DNA of 64,000 nt from Silanimonas sp. (GTDB lineage: Bacteria > Pseudomonadota > Gammaproteobacteria > Xanthomonadales > Xanthomonadaceae), in the NCBI RefSeq assembly GCF_027531545.1, contig NZ_JAPZSC010000001.1, positions 62,001 through 126,000 of the forward strand, read 5' to 3'. Shown piece by piece: positions 53,414 to 63,438 of the stretch. The position numbers and the translations under genes were made by a program. Under the pieces are notes generated by a model, which worked only from the letters and a program-made list of their open reading frames with translations, made no database searches and was not told the origin of the DNA. Positions within the stretch are counted from its first letter, which is position 1. Each line of letters starts with the position of its first letter.

Positions 53414-54180
53414 GCCCCGCCAGCGCCGGCCTTCGCCGCGCGGGCCGCGGCCTGCTCGGCCGAGGTCAGGGCAACCTTGTCGCGGAGGTAGGTCGGCTCC
53501 AAGCGCTCCGGTGCCACCGCCATACCTCGGGCCCACGCGGGCGCCGCAATCCGGGCCACGGCCGAAGCCGTGGGCAGGGCTTCGGCCTCGACCCGCGCCA
53601 GTCGGTCGGCGAGCGCGGCGCACCACACACCACCACCCGCGGCGAAGCCGGTACCGACGCCGACCCGCCCAAGATCAGTCGCGGGCCAACGGGCCAGGAG
53701 CGCCGCAGCGGCCGCACCGACGGGCAGGAGGGCTTCCTCCGCGAGCGCCTTGGGCAAACCCTCGGCGTCGGCAGCAAACTCGCCGACGTAGAGCTCGCCC
53801 ATCCGGGCGTCGATGGCGGCCAGCACCGGTCCCTCGGCGAGGAAGGGCTGGGCCAGCGCGGCCAGCGTGGACACCGGCACGACTGGCCTGTCCAGCCCGA
53901 GCGCGATGCCCTGCACGAGGCTGATGGCCAAGCGCACGCCGGTGAAGGCGCCCGGGCCGACGCCGACCGCCAGCGCATCCAGCTGCGACTTGGCGACACC
54001 CGCTTCCGCCAGCAGCGCCTCCGCCCAAGGCAAAGCGAGCTCGGCATGGCGGCGCGGCGCGACCTCATGGCGCGCCAGCAGGCGGCCGTCTTGCCAGAGC
54101 GCGACCGAGCAGGCTTCGGTGGCCAGTTCGAACGCGAGCAGGGTCGCGCGGCCGGGGCGCGATGGGGCGTCAGCCGGCAT
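53410..54180 (-). CDS. tsaB: tRNA threonylcarbamoyladenosine biosynthesis protein TsaB
   Basis: 256 residues. ASKHA-fold partner of TsaD for t6A37 in tRNA. Signatures: LLAFELATEACSVALWQDG, RHAELALPWAEALLAEAG, AVGVGPGAFTGVRLAISLVQG, LAAIDARMGELYV. It has the typical C-terminal extension beyond 230 residues. Its start overlaps the yoaA stop by 11 bases, so it is the last gene of the mrcB-lipoprotein-yoaA-tsaB operon. Confidence 0.93.
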   Translation of the reverse strand: MPADAPSRPGRATLLAFELATEACSVALWQDGRLLARHEVAPRRHAELALPWAEALLAEAGVAKSQLDALAVGVGPGAFTGVRLAISLVQGIALGLDRPVVPVSTLAALAQPFLAEGPVLAAIDARMGELYVGEFAADAEGLPKALAEEALLPVGAAAAALLARWPATDLGRVGVGTGFAAGGGVWCAALADRLARVEAEALPTASAVARIAAPAWARGMAVAPERLEPTYLRDKVALTSAEQAAARAAKAGAGGA

Positions 54181-56245
54181 CGACGGGCTCCGAGGCGTAG
54201 GAGGGATCGAAGAAGGCCTGCACGTCGGCCAGCGCTTTCGTGCGCGTCAGTGGCGGCAGGCTGGCCATGAACACGCGGCCGTAGGGCTTGCTGACCAGGC
54301 GCGGATCGCAGAGCACCAGCACGCCGCGGTCGTCGTGGCGGCGGATCAGGCGTCCCACGCCCTGCTTCAGCGCGATGGCGGCGGTGGGCACCTGCTCGGC
54401 AAGGAAGGGGTTGCCGCCGCGGCGGCGCACGGCTTCGAGCCGTGCTTCGAGCACCGGATCGTCCGGCGCGGCGAAGGGCAGCTTGTCGATGACGACGACG
54501 CTCAAGGCATCACCGGCGACGTCAACGCCCTCCCAGAAACTCGCGGCGCCGAGCAACACGCCGTTGCCGCTGGCGCGGAACTGCTCGATCAGCTGCAGGC
54601 GCGGCGCGGTGCCCTGCACGAACAGCGGCCAGGGCCCGCCGGCCAATAGGGCCGCCGCCTCGCGCAGCGCACGGTGCGAGGTAAACAGCAGGAAGGCGCG
54701 GCCCTTCGAGGCCTCGAGCACCGGCCGCACCGCCGCGACCACGCGCTCGGTGTAGTCGCGCGACGAGGGTTCCGGCAGGCCAGGCGGGAAGTAGGCGAGC
54801 GACTGCGTCTTCCAGTCGAAGGGGCTCTGCTCGAGCAGGGTGCGCGGCTCGTGCAGGCCGAGCTTCCACGCGATGTGCTTGAGGTCGCCGCCGACGGCCA
54901 ACGTGGCCGAGGTGAAGATCCACGCCGCCTTGCTCTGCTCGCGGTAGCGGCGCAGCGGGCCGGCGACGTCGAGTGGCGTGATCGAGAAGGCGAAACCGCG
55001 CTGCGTGAGTTCGAACCAGCGCACCTCGCCGTGCGAGGCGGTGTCGGCGCGATCCTCGTCCTGCGCGCCATCGGCCGCGTCAGAGCAAGCGTTCGCCGCG
55101 TCGTCGCCATCATCCGTTTCGAGCAGGCCTGGCGCCCCTTGGGCCCACGCGCGCAGCCGCGTTTGGAACAGTTCCAAGCGCGTGAGCACGGCGGCGAACT
55201 CCGGCGCGGCCTCTTTCAGCGGGGTGACGGCCGCCACCAGTCCGGCCATCGCCGCGTCGAGCGTGCGCACCAGCGCGGGCATGTCGGCGTGGTGATCGAG
55301 CAGCAGGGCCAGCGTGCCGCGCTGGGGCAGGCCTTCGCACTGCGCGCGCAGCAGGCGGATCGCCGCCTCCAGTTCGCGCACCGCGGGCGACACCGCGGCG
55401 AGGCTGCCCGCGACCTTGCCGCAGGCGCCGATGGCGTCGCGCGTGAGGTCGATAAGCATGCGCGCCGACACCGATTCGCCGAAGAACTGCGAGGCAAGGT
55501 CGGGCAACTGGTGCGCTTCGTCGAGCACGAAAGCCGAAGCGCCCGGCAGGATTTCGCCGAAGCCCTCTTCCTTGATGGCGAGGTCGGCCAGCAACAGGTG
55601 GTGGTTGATGACGACGAGGTCGGCGGCCTGCGCCTCGGCGCGCGCCTTCACGACGAAGCAGTCCTGCCAGAACGGGCACTCGCTTCCGAGGCAGTTCTCG
55701 ACCGTCGAGGTGACGAGGCCGCGCAGCGGCGAATCCTCGGGCAGGTCCTCGATCTCGGCGAGGTCGCCGCGCCGCGTGCGCTTGCTCCACTGCACGATGC
55801 GCTCGAACTGGGCGATCTGCTCGCGCCCACTGAACACCGGCGCGCCCTTGGCGAGCTCGGTGCGCTGCAGGCAAAGGTAGTTGCTGCGGCCCTTCAGCAG
55901 CGCGGTGCGCAGGCCGAGGCCGAGCGCCTCGCGCACTTTCGGCAGGTCGCGGTGGTAGAGCTGGTCCTGCAGCGCCTTGGTGCCGGTCGAGACGATCACG
56001 CGCTGGCCGGACAGCAGCGCGGGCACGAGGTAGGCGTAGGTCTTGCCGGTGCCGGTGCCGGCCTCGGCCACCAGCGCGCCGCGATCGGCCATGGTCTCGG
56101 CGATGGCCACGCCCAGCCGCTGCTGCGCCGGCCGCGGCGCGTAGCCGGGAATCGCGTTCGCCAGCGCGCCGCCCTCGTCGAGCGCGCGGGCGGTCAGCAT
56201 CGGCAGCACCCCGCGGCCGCCGGAGGGGGCGGCCTCCGTACTCAC
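54170..56245 (-). CDS. yoaA: YoaA/DinG-family Fe-S ATP-dependent DNA helicase
   Basis: 691 residues, XPD-like superfamily 2 helicase. Walker A AEAGTGTGKTYA (near 61-71), Fe-S cluster cysteines in NYLCLQR and NCLGSECPFWQDC, Walker B DEAH in FVLDEAHQLPDL, and motif VI QGVGRLIRRHDDRGVL. YoaA works with the polymerase clamp-loader protein HolC in DNA damage tolerance in E. coli. The GTG start at 56245 overlaps the lipoprotein stop by four bases. The gene lies in an operon with tsaB and mrcB. DinG is the alternative; the Cys layout supports YoaA, but only alignment would decide. Confidence 0.88.
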   Translation of the reverse strand: MSTEAAPSGGRGVLPMLTARALDEGGALANAIPGYAPRPAQQRLGVAIAETMADRGALVAEAGTGTGKTYAYLVPALLSGQRVIVSTGTKALQDQLYHRDLPKVREALGLGLRTALLKGRSNYLCLQRTELAKGAPVFSGREQIAQFERIVQWSKRTRRGDLAEIEDLPEDSPLRGLVTSTVENCLGSECPFWQDCFVVKARAEAQAADLVVINHHLLLADLAIKEEGFGEILPGASAFVLDEAHQLPDLASQFFGESVSARMLIDLTRDAIGACGKVAGSLAAVSPAVRELEAAIRLLRAQCEGLPQRGTLALLLDHHADMPALVRTLDAAMAGLVAAVTPLKEAAPEFAAVLTRLELFQTRLRAWAQGAPGLLETDDGDDAANACSDAADGAQDEDRADTASHGEVRWFELTQRGFAFSITPLDVAGPLRRYREQSKAAWIFTSATLAVGGDLKHIAWKLGLHEPRTLLEQSPFDWKTQSLAYFPPGLPEPSSRDYTERVVAAVRPVLEASKGRAFLLFTSHRALREAAALLAGGPWPLFVQGTAPRLQLIEQFRASGNGVLLGAASFWEGVDVAGDALSVVVIDKLPFAAPDDPVLEARLEAVRRRGGNPFLAEQVPTAAIALKQGVGRLIRRHDDRGVLVLCDPRLVSKPYGRVFMASLPPLTRTKALADVQAFFDPSYASEPVDAG

Positions 56246-56778
56246 ATCCGCACCGGCGGCGCGATGGTGCAGCGTTCAAGCATCGCCGCGGCGGATGTGG
56301 CGTTCTCGGCCTCGCCACGCGACTCCCGCAGCAGCTTCACCAGCGTCCAGTTACGGCGGCACAGCGGGCCCGACTTCGGGCCCAGGGCGATGCTGCGCTT
56401 GGCCAGGACCTCGGCTTCGTCGCGGGCCTGGCGCAGCACGGCAAGCTCCGCGCGCCACTGCAGGAGATCGGGGTCATCGGGCGTGATCTCGAGGGCTTTC
56501 AGCAACTCGCGGTCGGCGCGCTGCGGGCGATTCGCCGCCTGCGCCTTCTCGGCGCGCTCGCGCAGGTCCTCGACATGCGGGTCGACGAGCGGCGTGACCA
56601 CCAGCTCCACGCCATCGCGCCCGGCGGCGCGGGTGGCCTCGACGATCTGGGCGTCGGTGAGCGGCGGCGGGCCGGCCGGGACCACGGGCGCCGGCGGCGG
56701 CGTGGCGCAGCTGGCCAGCAGCAGCGTGCCGCCCAAGATCGCCAGGCCGCGAAGCGCCGTGGCATGCATCGGGTTCAT
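56242..56778 (-). CDS. TPR-containing lipoprotein
   Basis: 178 residues. The signal peptide ALRGLAILGGTLLLASC ends in an LASC lipobox. The rest is helical with TPR-like repeats (AEKAQAANRPQRADRELLKALEITPDDPDLLQWRAELA). It is preceded by AAGGA before the ATG at 56778. It lies eight bases after mrcB and could be the lipoprotein activator of PBP1b or simply a co-transcribed gene; the sequence does not resemble LpoB closely enough to say. Confidence 0.82.
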   Translation of the reverse strand: MNPMHATALRGLAILGGTLLLASCATPPPAPVVPAGPPPLTDAQIVEATRAAGRDGVELVVTPLVDPHVEDLRERAEKAQAANRPQRADRELLKALEITPDDPDLLQWRAELAVLRQARDEAEVLAKRSIALGPKSGPLCRRNWTLVKLLRESRGEAENATSAAAMLERCTIAPPVRM

Positions 56779-56786
56779 CCAGTCCT

Positions 56787-59087
56787 TCACTCGCCGTCCG
56801 CTCCAAAACCGAAGAAATCGAGCAGGCCGCGTTCGACGCAGCTGAGGTGCTCGGCAGGCAGGAAGCCTGCGACAAAAGGATAGCGGCGGGCACCGGTGCA
56901 TTCGGATTCCGTCGTGGCGAATTGCCCCTGCGCGACGTAAGCCCATTCAATGCCCTGCTCGCCCGGCTGCAGCGGCGCGCTGGGCAGCGTCGAGAACAGG
57001 CCCTGCCAGACCCGCATCGCGCCGGTGGCGCCGTACAGGCCCGTGGCCTCGTTGCGGTCGTTGCCCACCCACACCACGGCGAGGTGGCTGCCGGTGTAGC
57101 CGGCGAACCACGAATCGCGGCCGTCGTTGCTGGTGCCGGTCTTGCCGGCGGCGGCGAGGCCCGCGGTTTCGCCACTGGCCAGCGCGCGGGCGGTGCCGCG
57201 GCGGGCGGCGTCCTGCAGCACGAGGGTGACAAGGCGCGCGGCCACGGCATCGCCCTCCTGCGCTTCGTCCTTGCGGCCGTCGTAGCGGGCTACCGGTTCG
57301 CCCTCTGGCGAGAGCACGCCGCGCACCGCGCGCAGCGGCTGGATGCGACCGCCGGAGGCGAGGAACTGGTAGGCCTGCGCCATCGCATACGGCGAAAGAT
57401 CGACGCTGCCGAGGATCAGCGAGGGGTTCGGCTCGGCATCGATTTCCGCCAGCGCCTTCAACAGCGCGACGAGCCGCTCCGGGCCGACGTCCATGCCCAA
57501 CCGAACCGTGGCCTGGTTGTAGCTGTAGATCAGCGCGTCTTCGAGCGGCAGCATGCCGTGGCTGCGGCCATCGGAGTTCTTCGGCGCCCACTCCTGCCCG
57601 TTGGGCAGGCGCATCGACACCGGGCCATCGTCGATCGGCGAAGCCAGCGACCAGCGGCCCGGCTGGGCGAGGGCCAGCAGGTAGACCATGGGCTTGAGCA
57701 GCGAGCCCACCGGACGCCGGGCATCGAGTGCGCGGTTGAAGGCGGGCTGGTTGGCATTGCGATCGCCGACGATGGCGCGCACGTCGCCGGTCTGCGCGTC
57801 GGTGAGCACCAGCGCGGCCTGCAGCGCCGGGCGGTCCGCCTTGTCGAGAGCGCCCAGCGAACGCGCGACGGAGGCCTCCGCATCGCGCTGCGCCGACGGC
57901 GCGAGGGTGGTGTGCACGGTGAGCCCGGCGCCGGTGAGCGCATCCGCGTCGTAATCACTCGCGAGCTGGCGGCGCACGAGGTCAAGGAAGCCGGGATAGC
58001 GGTTGCGCGCAAGACCGGGGCGCGCGAGCACGCCCAGCGGCTGGCGCCGAGCGGCATCGCGTTGGGCTTCGGTGAGCAGGCCGGTGTCGTGGAAGACGCC
58101 GAGCACGAGGTCGCGACGCGCCTTCGCGCGCTCCGGGTAGCGGCGCGGGTCATGGTGTGACGGGCCCTGCACCATCGCCACCAGCAGCGCGATCTCTTGC
58201 GCCTTCAGGTCGGCGACGTCGCGGCCGAACCAGAAGCGCGAGGCGGCGCCGACCCCGTGGATGCTCTGCCCGCCCTGCTGCCCGAGATAGACCTGGTTGA
58301 GGTAGGTCTCGAGGATGCGGCGCTTGTCGAAGCGCGCCTCGATGATCAGCGCGTACGCCGCTTCCTTGGCCTTGCGCGTCGCGGTCTTGGCATTGCTCAG
58401 GAACAGGCTGCGCACGAGTTGCTGGGTCAGCGTGCTGCCGCCCTGTTCGAGTTCGCCTTCCTTGAAGTTGACGAACATCGCGCGGAGCACGCCCCAGGGG
58501 TCGATGCCGATGTGGTGCTTGAAGTTGCGGTCCTCGACGGCCTGCAGGCCGGCCACCAGCAGCGGCGGCGCATCGTCGAGGCGAATCAGCTCGCGTTCCT
58601 CCTGCTTTGCGCCGTATAGCGTCGCGATGCGCGCCGGGTCGAGCATGAAGCCGGGTCCGCCACCGTCGCTGCGGCGCAGGCCGGCGACGCGGCCGTTGGC
58701 GAGACGCACCTCGGCGCGCGCCGGGTCGACCGCGCCATCGACATCACTGAAGCCCCGCGTCGCGATGCGGAACACGCCGCCGTCGCGATTGAACGTGCCG
58801 GGCGTCCGGCCATCGCCTTCACTGAAGGCTGCCGCCTCCAGCTCCTGCTGCAGCGCGGCCACGCTCATCGGCTCCCCTTCGACGAGGGCCAGCGGACGGG
58901 CGAACACGCGCGTCGGGATCTGCCAGGTCAGCGCCTCGAATTCGGCGCGGACTTCACGGTCGAGCACCACTGCGATCGGGATGCCGAACCCAAGGCCGAG
59001 GGCCAGCAGGAACAGGGCGCCCCACAGCCCGTAGCGCAGCAGCGGCTTGAAGCGGGCGGTGGTATTGGGGGATGGGCGCGAAACCAA
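56787..59087 (-). CDS. mrcB: Penicillin-binding protein 1b (bifunctional transglycosylase-transpeptidase)
   Basis: 766 residues. N-terminal membrane anchor (GALFLLALGLGFGIPIAVVL), UB2H-like region, glycosyltransferase GT51 domain with the catalytic EDRNFKHHIG, QGGSTLTQQLVR and LNQVYLG, and a transpeptidase domain with SxxK in VGSLLKPM, SYN in YSYNQAT, and KTG in AGKTGTSND. It polymerises and cross-links peptidoglycan. The start is a TTG at 59087; an in-frame TGA lies just upstream, so the start cannot be further up. The first codons overlap the ATG region of the divergent glycosyltransferase gene by 16 bases. Confidence 0.94.
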   Translation of the reverse strand: MVSRPSPNTTARFKPLLRYGLWGALFLLALGLGFGIPIAVVLDREVRAEFEALTWQIPTRVFARPLALVEGEPMSVAALQQELEAAAFSEGDGRTPGTFNRDGGVFRIATRGFSDVDGAVDPARAEVRLANGRVAGLRRSDGGGPGFMLDPARIATLYGAKQEERELIRLDDAPPLLVAGLQAVEDRNFKHHIGIDPWGVLRAMFVNFKEGELEQGGSTLTQQLVRSLFLSNAKTATRKAKEAAYALIIEARFDKRRILETYLNQVYLGQQGGQSIHGVGAASRFWFGRDVADLKAQEIALLVAMVQGPSHHDPRRYPERAKARRDLVLGVFHDTGLLTEAQRDAARRQPLGVLARPGLARNRYPGFLDLVRRQLASDYDADALTGAGLTVHTTLAPSAQRDAEASVARSLGALDKADRPALQAALVLTDAQTGDVRAIVGDRNANQPAFNRALDARRPVGSLLKPMVYLLALAQPGRWSLASPIDDGPVSMRLPNGQEWAPKNSDGRSHGMLPLEDALIYSYNQATVRLGMDVGPERLVALLKALAEIDAEPNPSLILGSVDLSPYAMAQAYQFLASGGRIQPLRAVRGVLSPEGEPVARYDGRKDEAQEGDAVAARLVTLVLQDAARRGTARALASGETAGLAAAGKTGTSNDGRDSWFAGYTGSHLAVVWVGNDRNEATGLYGATGAMRVWQGLFSTLPSAPLQPGEQGIEWAYVAQGQFATTESECTGARRYPFVAGFLPAEHLSCVERGLLDFFGFGADGE

Positions 59088-62000
59088 GCGTCAACCAAGC
59101 GATAATCCGGGTCCCGCAGTCTAGCGCAGCCCCCCTTGACCCCCGCTTGAACACCGCGACGTTGCCGACGGCACGACATGACCTGATCGGGACGATCGAA
59201 GGCGATCCGGGGCAGGGTTGGGACGGCCGCCTGCGCGCGGCGCTGGCGGCGAGCGACGCCGCCCTGCTCCTGCTCGTGGCGCCCGGCGTGGCGCCGGACG
59301 CCTTCACACTCGCGCAGATGGCCGGGGCCTTGGCCGAATCGGCCGGCCTCGATGCCGTGAGTCCCGTGGGCGTGCGCGACATCGCGACCGCGTGGGCCCT
59401 CGACGACCACGACGACGCGGTGCGCGAAGCCTGGACCTGGGCCCCGCACGTGGCGCTGCCCGCGGCGCCCGATGCGCGCTGCGCGCTGTGGCGCCGCGAA
59501 GCGGCCGAGCGCGTCCTGCGTGCCGGTCCTGCCACCACGCCAGCGATCCAGGGCGCCCGCCTGCCGCACCTCGCCGTCGCGCTGGGCGATACCACCGCCG
59601 AAGACCAGGACGGAACACCGTTCCGGATCGACCCCGAGTGGCGCCCGAACCGCCTCGCGGTCCGCCGCCCAGCACCGACCGCCGCAGGCCGCGGCGGCCG
59701 CCCAGTCGTGCTGCACGTGCTCCACGACTGGGGCGGCGGCGTCGCCCGCTTCGTTGCCGACCAGATGCGCGACGACCCGGACGCCGACCATCTCGCCCTC
59801 GTCAGCCACGGCGACGCGCGACGCGGCCACGGCCAGCGGATCGCCTTGCACCTCGGCCTCGACACCTGTCCCATCCGGGCCTGGGCCTGCACCCCGGCCG
59901 TCGGCGACACCGGCGACACCCACCCCGCCGTGCGCGCGGCCCTCGCCGAAAGCATCGCCAGCTTCGGCGTCTCGGCAGTGCGTGTCTCGTCGCTGATCGG
60001 CACCACGCTCGACGTGCTGCGCACCGGATTGCCGACCACCTTCGTCGTGCACGACCTGTTTCCGTTCTGGCCGGCGCTCGACGACGTCGAACCCCGGCCG
60101 CAGTGGGACGCGGCCCGTCTCGCCGAGTTCGCCGAACAGCCAGGCTTCGCCTTCAGCGAGCGTCATCCGGAGGCCTGGCAAACGCGCGCCGCCGCCGCCA
60201 TCGCGGCGCTGGGCGTGGAACCGATCCGCATCGTCGCGCCCTCGGCGTTCGCCGCGGAACGGCTGCGGAGCGTGGCGCCGACGCTGCCGGCCGCGACGGT
60301 CCTGCCGCACGGCCTGCCGCCCTTCGCGGGCGAGGTTCCGGCGCGTGACGCGACGCGTCGCCCCGGCCCGCTGCGCGTGCTGGTTCCCGGACGATTGAAG
60401 GGCGGCAAGGGCGAATGGCTGCTCGACGCGCTCGTTGCGCTCGGCCCGGGCGGCATCGAGTGGTGTTTCGCCGGCGGCGGCGCGGCGGCGGCGCGCTACG
60501 CGCAGGCGCTGGGCGGCCGGGCGATCGAGGAGTACGTGCCGGACGAACTGCCGCAGCTGGTCGAAGCATTCGACCCGGACCTCGCCCTGCTGCCGTCGCT
60601 GCTGCCCGAGACCTTCGGGTACGTGCTTTCGGAAATGCAGGCGCTCGGCGTGCCCGTGCTGGCGGCGGGGCTCGGCGCGTACGCGGAGCGTGCGGCCGCT
60701 GGCGAACCCGGCCTGTCGGTCGTTCCCGGCACCGCGACGGCGATCGCCGCCGCACTCGCCGAACGCGCCGCCGAGCCCGAACGCCAACCGCGTCCGAACC
60801 CCGTTCCAGCATCGATGGCGGAGTCGCGCGCCGGCTGGCGCCTGCTCCACCCGCTGCGGCCGGCCCGCCCTCGCCTGCTCGGCACCGGCGAGGCCGCGGT
60901 TGCCCTGGTGAAGCGTCACGTCGACGGCCTGCTGCGCGCCGCGTCCGACACCCTGGCGCAGGAGCGCGACGACGCCTACCGGGCCTACGACCGCGACACC
61001 GCGGATCTGGCCGGACAGCGCAACGCCGCGATGGAGCGGATCGAGGAACTCCGGCGCGAGCAGGCACAGGAGCGCGATCGCGTCGCGGAACACATCGCTG
61101 CCGTGCAAGCCGAGCTGGACGGCCTTGAGCGCGAGGCCGCATCGCTCCGCGAATCGACGCTCGAGCTGAAGAGCGAGCGCGACTCGGCCTATGACTACTA
61201 CGAGCGCGACACCGCCGACCTGATCCGCCAGCGCGATATCGCCCTCAGCCAGCGCGACGCCGCCATGGACCAGCTCGCCGAAGCGCGACGCACCCTCGGC
61301 CACCCGCTGCTGCGCATCGTCCTGCGCTTGCGCCGGCATGTCGGCGATGCCTGGGTGGCGGCGCGCTATCGAACCCGCCGCGGCATCGACCTCGCCCTTC
61401 GCGGGCTGCGAAGCCTGCGTACGCGAGGCGCCGCCGCGACGTGGGCGGCGGTGCTGCGCCGTTTCTCGAGGACGAAGGCCGCGGCACCGGGCGCCGACGA
61501 TGCCCCCGAAGCCCCGCTCGCCTTTGCGACGCCGCAAACGGTGCGCGCCAGCGTGGTCATCCCGGTGCACGGCAAGCTGGACTACACGCTGGCCTGCCTG
61601 CGAAGCCTCGCGCAAACCCGCCTGCCGTCCGATGTCGAAGTGATCGTCATCGACGACGCGTCGCCGGACGACTCGGGCAGGGTGCTGCCCGCCATCCCCG
61701 GCCTGCGCTACCACCGCAATACCGCCAACCTCGGCTTCGTCGGCAGCTGCAATGCCGGCGCGGCCATGGCGCGAGGCGAGTTCGTGGTGTTCCTCAACAA
61801 CGACACCACGCTGACGCCCGGCTGGCTCGATGCCCTGCTTGGCACGTTCGAGACACACCCGGACACCGGCCTCGCCGGCGCACAACTCGTGTACCCGGAC
61901 GGGCGCCTGCAGGAATCCGGCGGCATCGTCTTCTCGGACGGCTCGGGCTGGAACTTCGGGCGCTTCGAAGACCCTCGGCATCCGGCGTACACCTTTGTCC

Positions 62001-63433
62001 GCGAGGCCGACTACTGCTCCGGGGCGGCGATCGCCCTGCCGAGTGCGCTGTTCAATCGCCTCGGCGGATTCGACGAGCGTTACGCCCCCGCCTATTACGA
62101 AGACACCGACCTCGCAATGAAGGTGCGCGAGGCGGGACTCAAGGTGCGCGTGCAGCCGGCGTCGATGGTGGTGCACCACGAGGGCATCACCGCCGGCACC
62201 GACACCAGCAGCGGCGTGAAGGCCTACCAGGTGCGCAACCAGCAGCGTTTCCTCGAGCGCTGGCGCGACACGCTGGTGCGCCGCCATCCGGCGCCGACCC
62301 AGGCCGTGCACTACGCGGCGCAGCATCGCGCCCGTGCCCGCGTACTCGTCATCGACGCCACCACGCCGATGCCGGATCGCGACTCCGGCTCGGTGCGTCT
62401 GTTCGAACTGCTGCGCCTGCTCGTCGACGAGGGCTGCGCCGTCACTTTCTTCCCGGAGAACGGGCTGGACGACGGGCGCTACACGCAGGCGCTTCGCGAT
62501 CTCGGCGTCGAGGCCTGGACGCACCCTTGGCTTGGCGCGATCCCCGACTGGCTGGCGAAGCACGGCCCGCGCTTCCAGCTGGTCATCGTCAGCCGCCACT
62601 ACATCCTCTCGCCCCTGCTGCCGCTGTTGCGCCGCCATGCGCCGCAGGCGCGCATCGTCTTCGACACCGTCGACCTGCACCACCTGCGCGAGCAACGCGA
62701 AGCGGAAGAACGCAACGACGCCACCCTGCTGCGCGCCGCGGCGCGAACCCGTGCCGACGAGCTGGCGCTGATCGGCAGCGTCGACCGCACCTGGGTGGTG
62801 AGCCCGGTGGAAAAGACCCTGCTGGCGGAGAGCGCGCCCGGCGCGGTGGTGGACGTGGTGTCGAACATCCATCGCGTGCGCGGCGCCGGCCCGGCGATGG
62901 CCGCGCGGCAAGGCCTGCTCTTCGTCGGTGGCTTCCGCCATCCGCCGAACGTCGATGCCGCGCAGTGGCTGGCCGACGAGATCCTGCCGCGCATCCGTGC
63001 GCAGCGGCCGGAGATCACGCTCTCACTGGTCGGGAGCGACGCGCCGGCCTCCGTGCTTGCCCTTGGCGAAAGGCCAGGCATCACCGTGCATGGCCATGTG
63101 CCCGATCTCGAGCCGCTGATCGACGCGCATCGCTTCTCGGTCGCGCCGCTGCGCTACGGCGCCGGCGTGAAGGGCAAGATCAACCAGGCGCTGGCCCATG
63201 GCCTGCCGGTGGTGGCGACGCGTTGCGCCGTCGAAGGCATGGGCCTGACCCATGGCATCGACGCCCTCGTGGCGGACGACGCGGAGTCGCTCGCGGCGAC
63301 CATCCTCGCCGCCTACGACGACGCGACGCTGTGGCAGCGTCTGGTCGACGGCGGCCTCGCCAACACCGAGCGCGAGTTCTCTCCCGAGCGCGCCCGCACC
63401 ACGCTGCGCACCATCTTCAACCAGCTGCGCTGA
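59072..63433 (+). CDS. Giant multi-module glycosyltransferase
   Basis: Up to 1453 residues. Module 1 (about 30-200) resembles a shortened GT2 fragment (RLRAALAASDAALLLLVAPGV). Module 2 (about 210-590) is GT4-like (VVLHVLHDWGGGVARF, VLVPGRLKGGKGEWLLD, LPSLLPETFGYVLSEMQALG). Residues about 628-740 are a charged coiled coil with repeated RDxAYxxYxRDTADL units. Module 3 (from about 826) is an intact GT2 (ASVVIPVHGKLDYTLACL, DDASPD, FLNNDTTL, YYEDTDLAMK). Module 4 (from about 1088) is GT4-like (VLVIDATTPMPDRDSGSVRLF, VGGFRHPPNVDAAQWL). The likely job is building a surface polysaccharide or glycoprotein glycan. Start is uncertain: ATG 59072 overlaps mrcB; TTG 59147 or 59162 are alternatives. Confidence 0.82.
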   Translation: MGAKPSVNQAIIRVPQSSAAPLDPRLNTATLPTARHDLIGTIEGDPGQGWDGRLRAALAASDAALLLLVAPGVAPDAFTLAQMAGALAESAGLDAVSPVGVRDIATAWALDDHDDAVREAWTWAPHVALPAAPDARCALWRREAAERVLRAGPATTPAIQGARLPHLAVALGDTTAEDQDGTPFRIDPEWRPNRLAVRRPAPTAAGRGGRPVVLHVLHDWGGGVARFVADQMRDDPDADHLALVSHGDARRGHGQRIALHLGLDTCPIRAWACTPAVGDTGDTHPAVRAALAESIASFGVSAVRVSSLIGTTLDVLRTGLPTTFVVHDLFPFWPALDDVEPRPQWDAARLAEFAEQPGFAFSERHPEAWQTRAAAAIAALGVEPIRIVAPSAFAAERLRSVAPTLPAATVLPHGLPPFAGEVPARDATRRPGPLRVLVPGRLKGGKGEWLLDALVALGPGGIEWCFAGGGAAAARYAQALGGRAIEEYVPDELPQLVEAFDPDLALLPSLLPETFGYVLSEMQALGVPVLAAGLGAYAERAAAGEPGLSVVPGTATAIAAALAERAAEPERQPRPNPVPASMAESRAGWRLLHPLRPARPRLLGTGEAAVALVKRHVDGLLRAASDTLAQERDDAYRAYDRDTADLAGQRNAAMERIEELRREQAQERDRVAEHIAAVQAELDGLEREAASLRESTLELKSERDSAYDYYERDTADLIRQRDIALSQRDAAMDQLAEARRTLGHPLLRIVLRLRRHVGDAWVAARYRTRRGIDLALRGLRSLRTRGAAATWAAVLRRFSRTKAAAPGADDAPEAPLAFATPQTVRASVVIPVHGKLDYTLACLRSLAQTRLPSDVEVIVIDDASPDDSGRVLPAIPGLRYHRNTANLGFVGSCNAGAAMARGEFVVFLNNDTTLTPGWLDALLGTFETHPDTGLAGAQLVYPDGRLQESGGIVFSDGSGWNFGRFEDPRHPAYTFVREADYCSGAAIALPSALFNRLGGFDERYAPAYYEDTDLAMKVREAGLKVRVQPASMVVHHEGITAGTDTSSGVKAYQVRNQQRFLERWRDTLVRRHPAPTQAVHYAAQHRARARVLVIDATTPMPDRDSGSVRLFELLRLLVDEGCAVTFFPENGLDDGRYTQALRDLGVEAWTHPWLGAIPDWLAKHGPRFQLVIVSRHYILSPLLPLLRRHAPQARIVFDTVDLHHLREQREAEERNDATLLRAAARTRADELALIGSVDRTWVVSPVEKTLLAESAPGAVVDVVSNIHRVRGAGPAMAARQGLLFVGGFRHPPNVDAAQWLADEILPRIRAQRPEITLSLVGSDAPASVLALGERPGITVHGHVPDLEPLIDAHRFSVAPLRYGAGVKGKINQALAHGLPVVATRCAVEGMGLTHGIDALVADDAESLAATILAAYDDATLWQRLVDGGLANTEREFSPERARTTLRTIFNQLR

Positions 63434-63438
63434 CGGCC

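Noticed and set aside
58928-62941. 1337-codon open frame on the minus strand opposite the large glycosyltransferase
   Set aside because: The plus strand has clear GT2 and GT4 motifs. The opposite frame has none.
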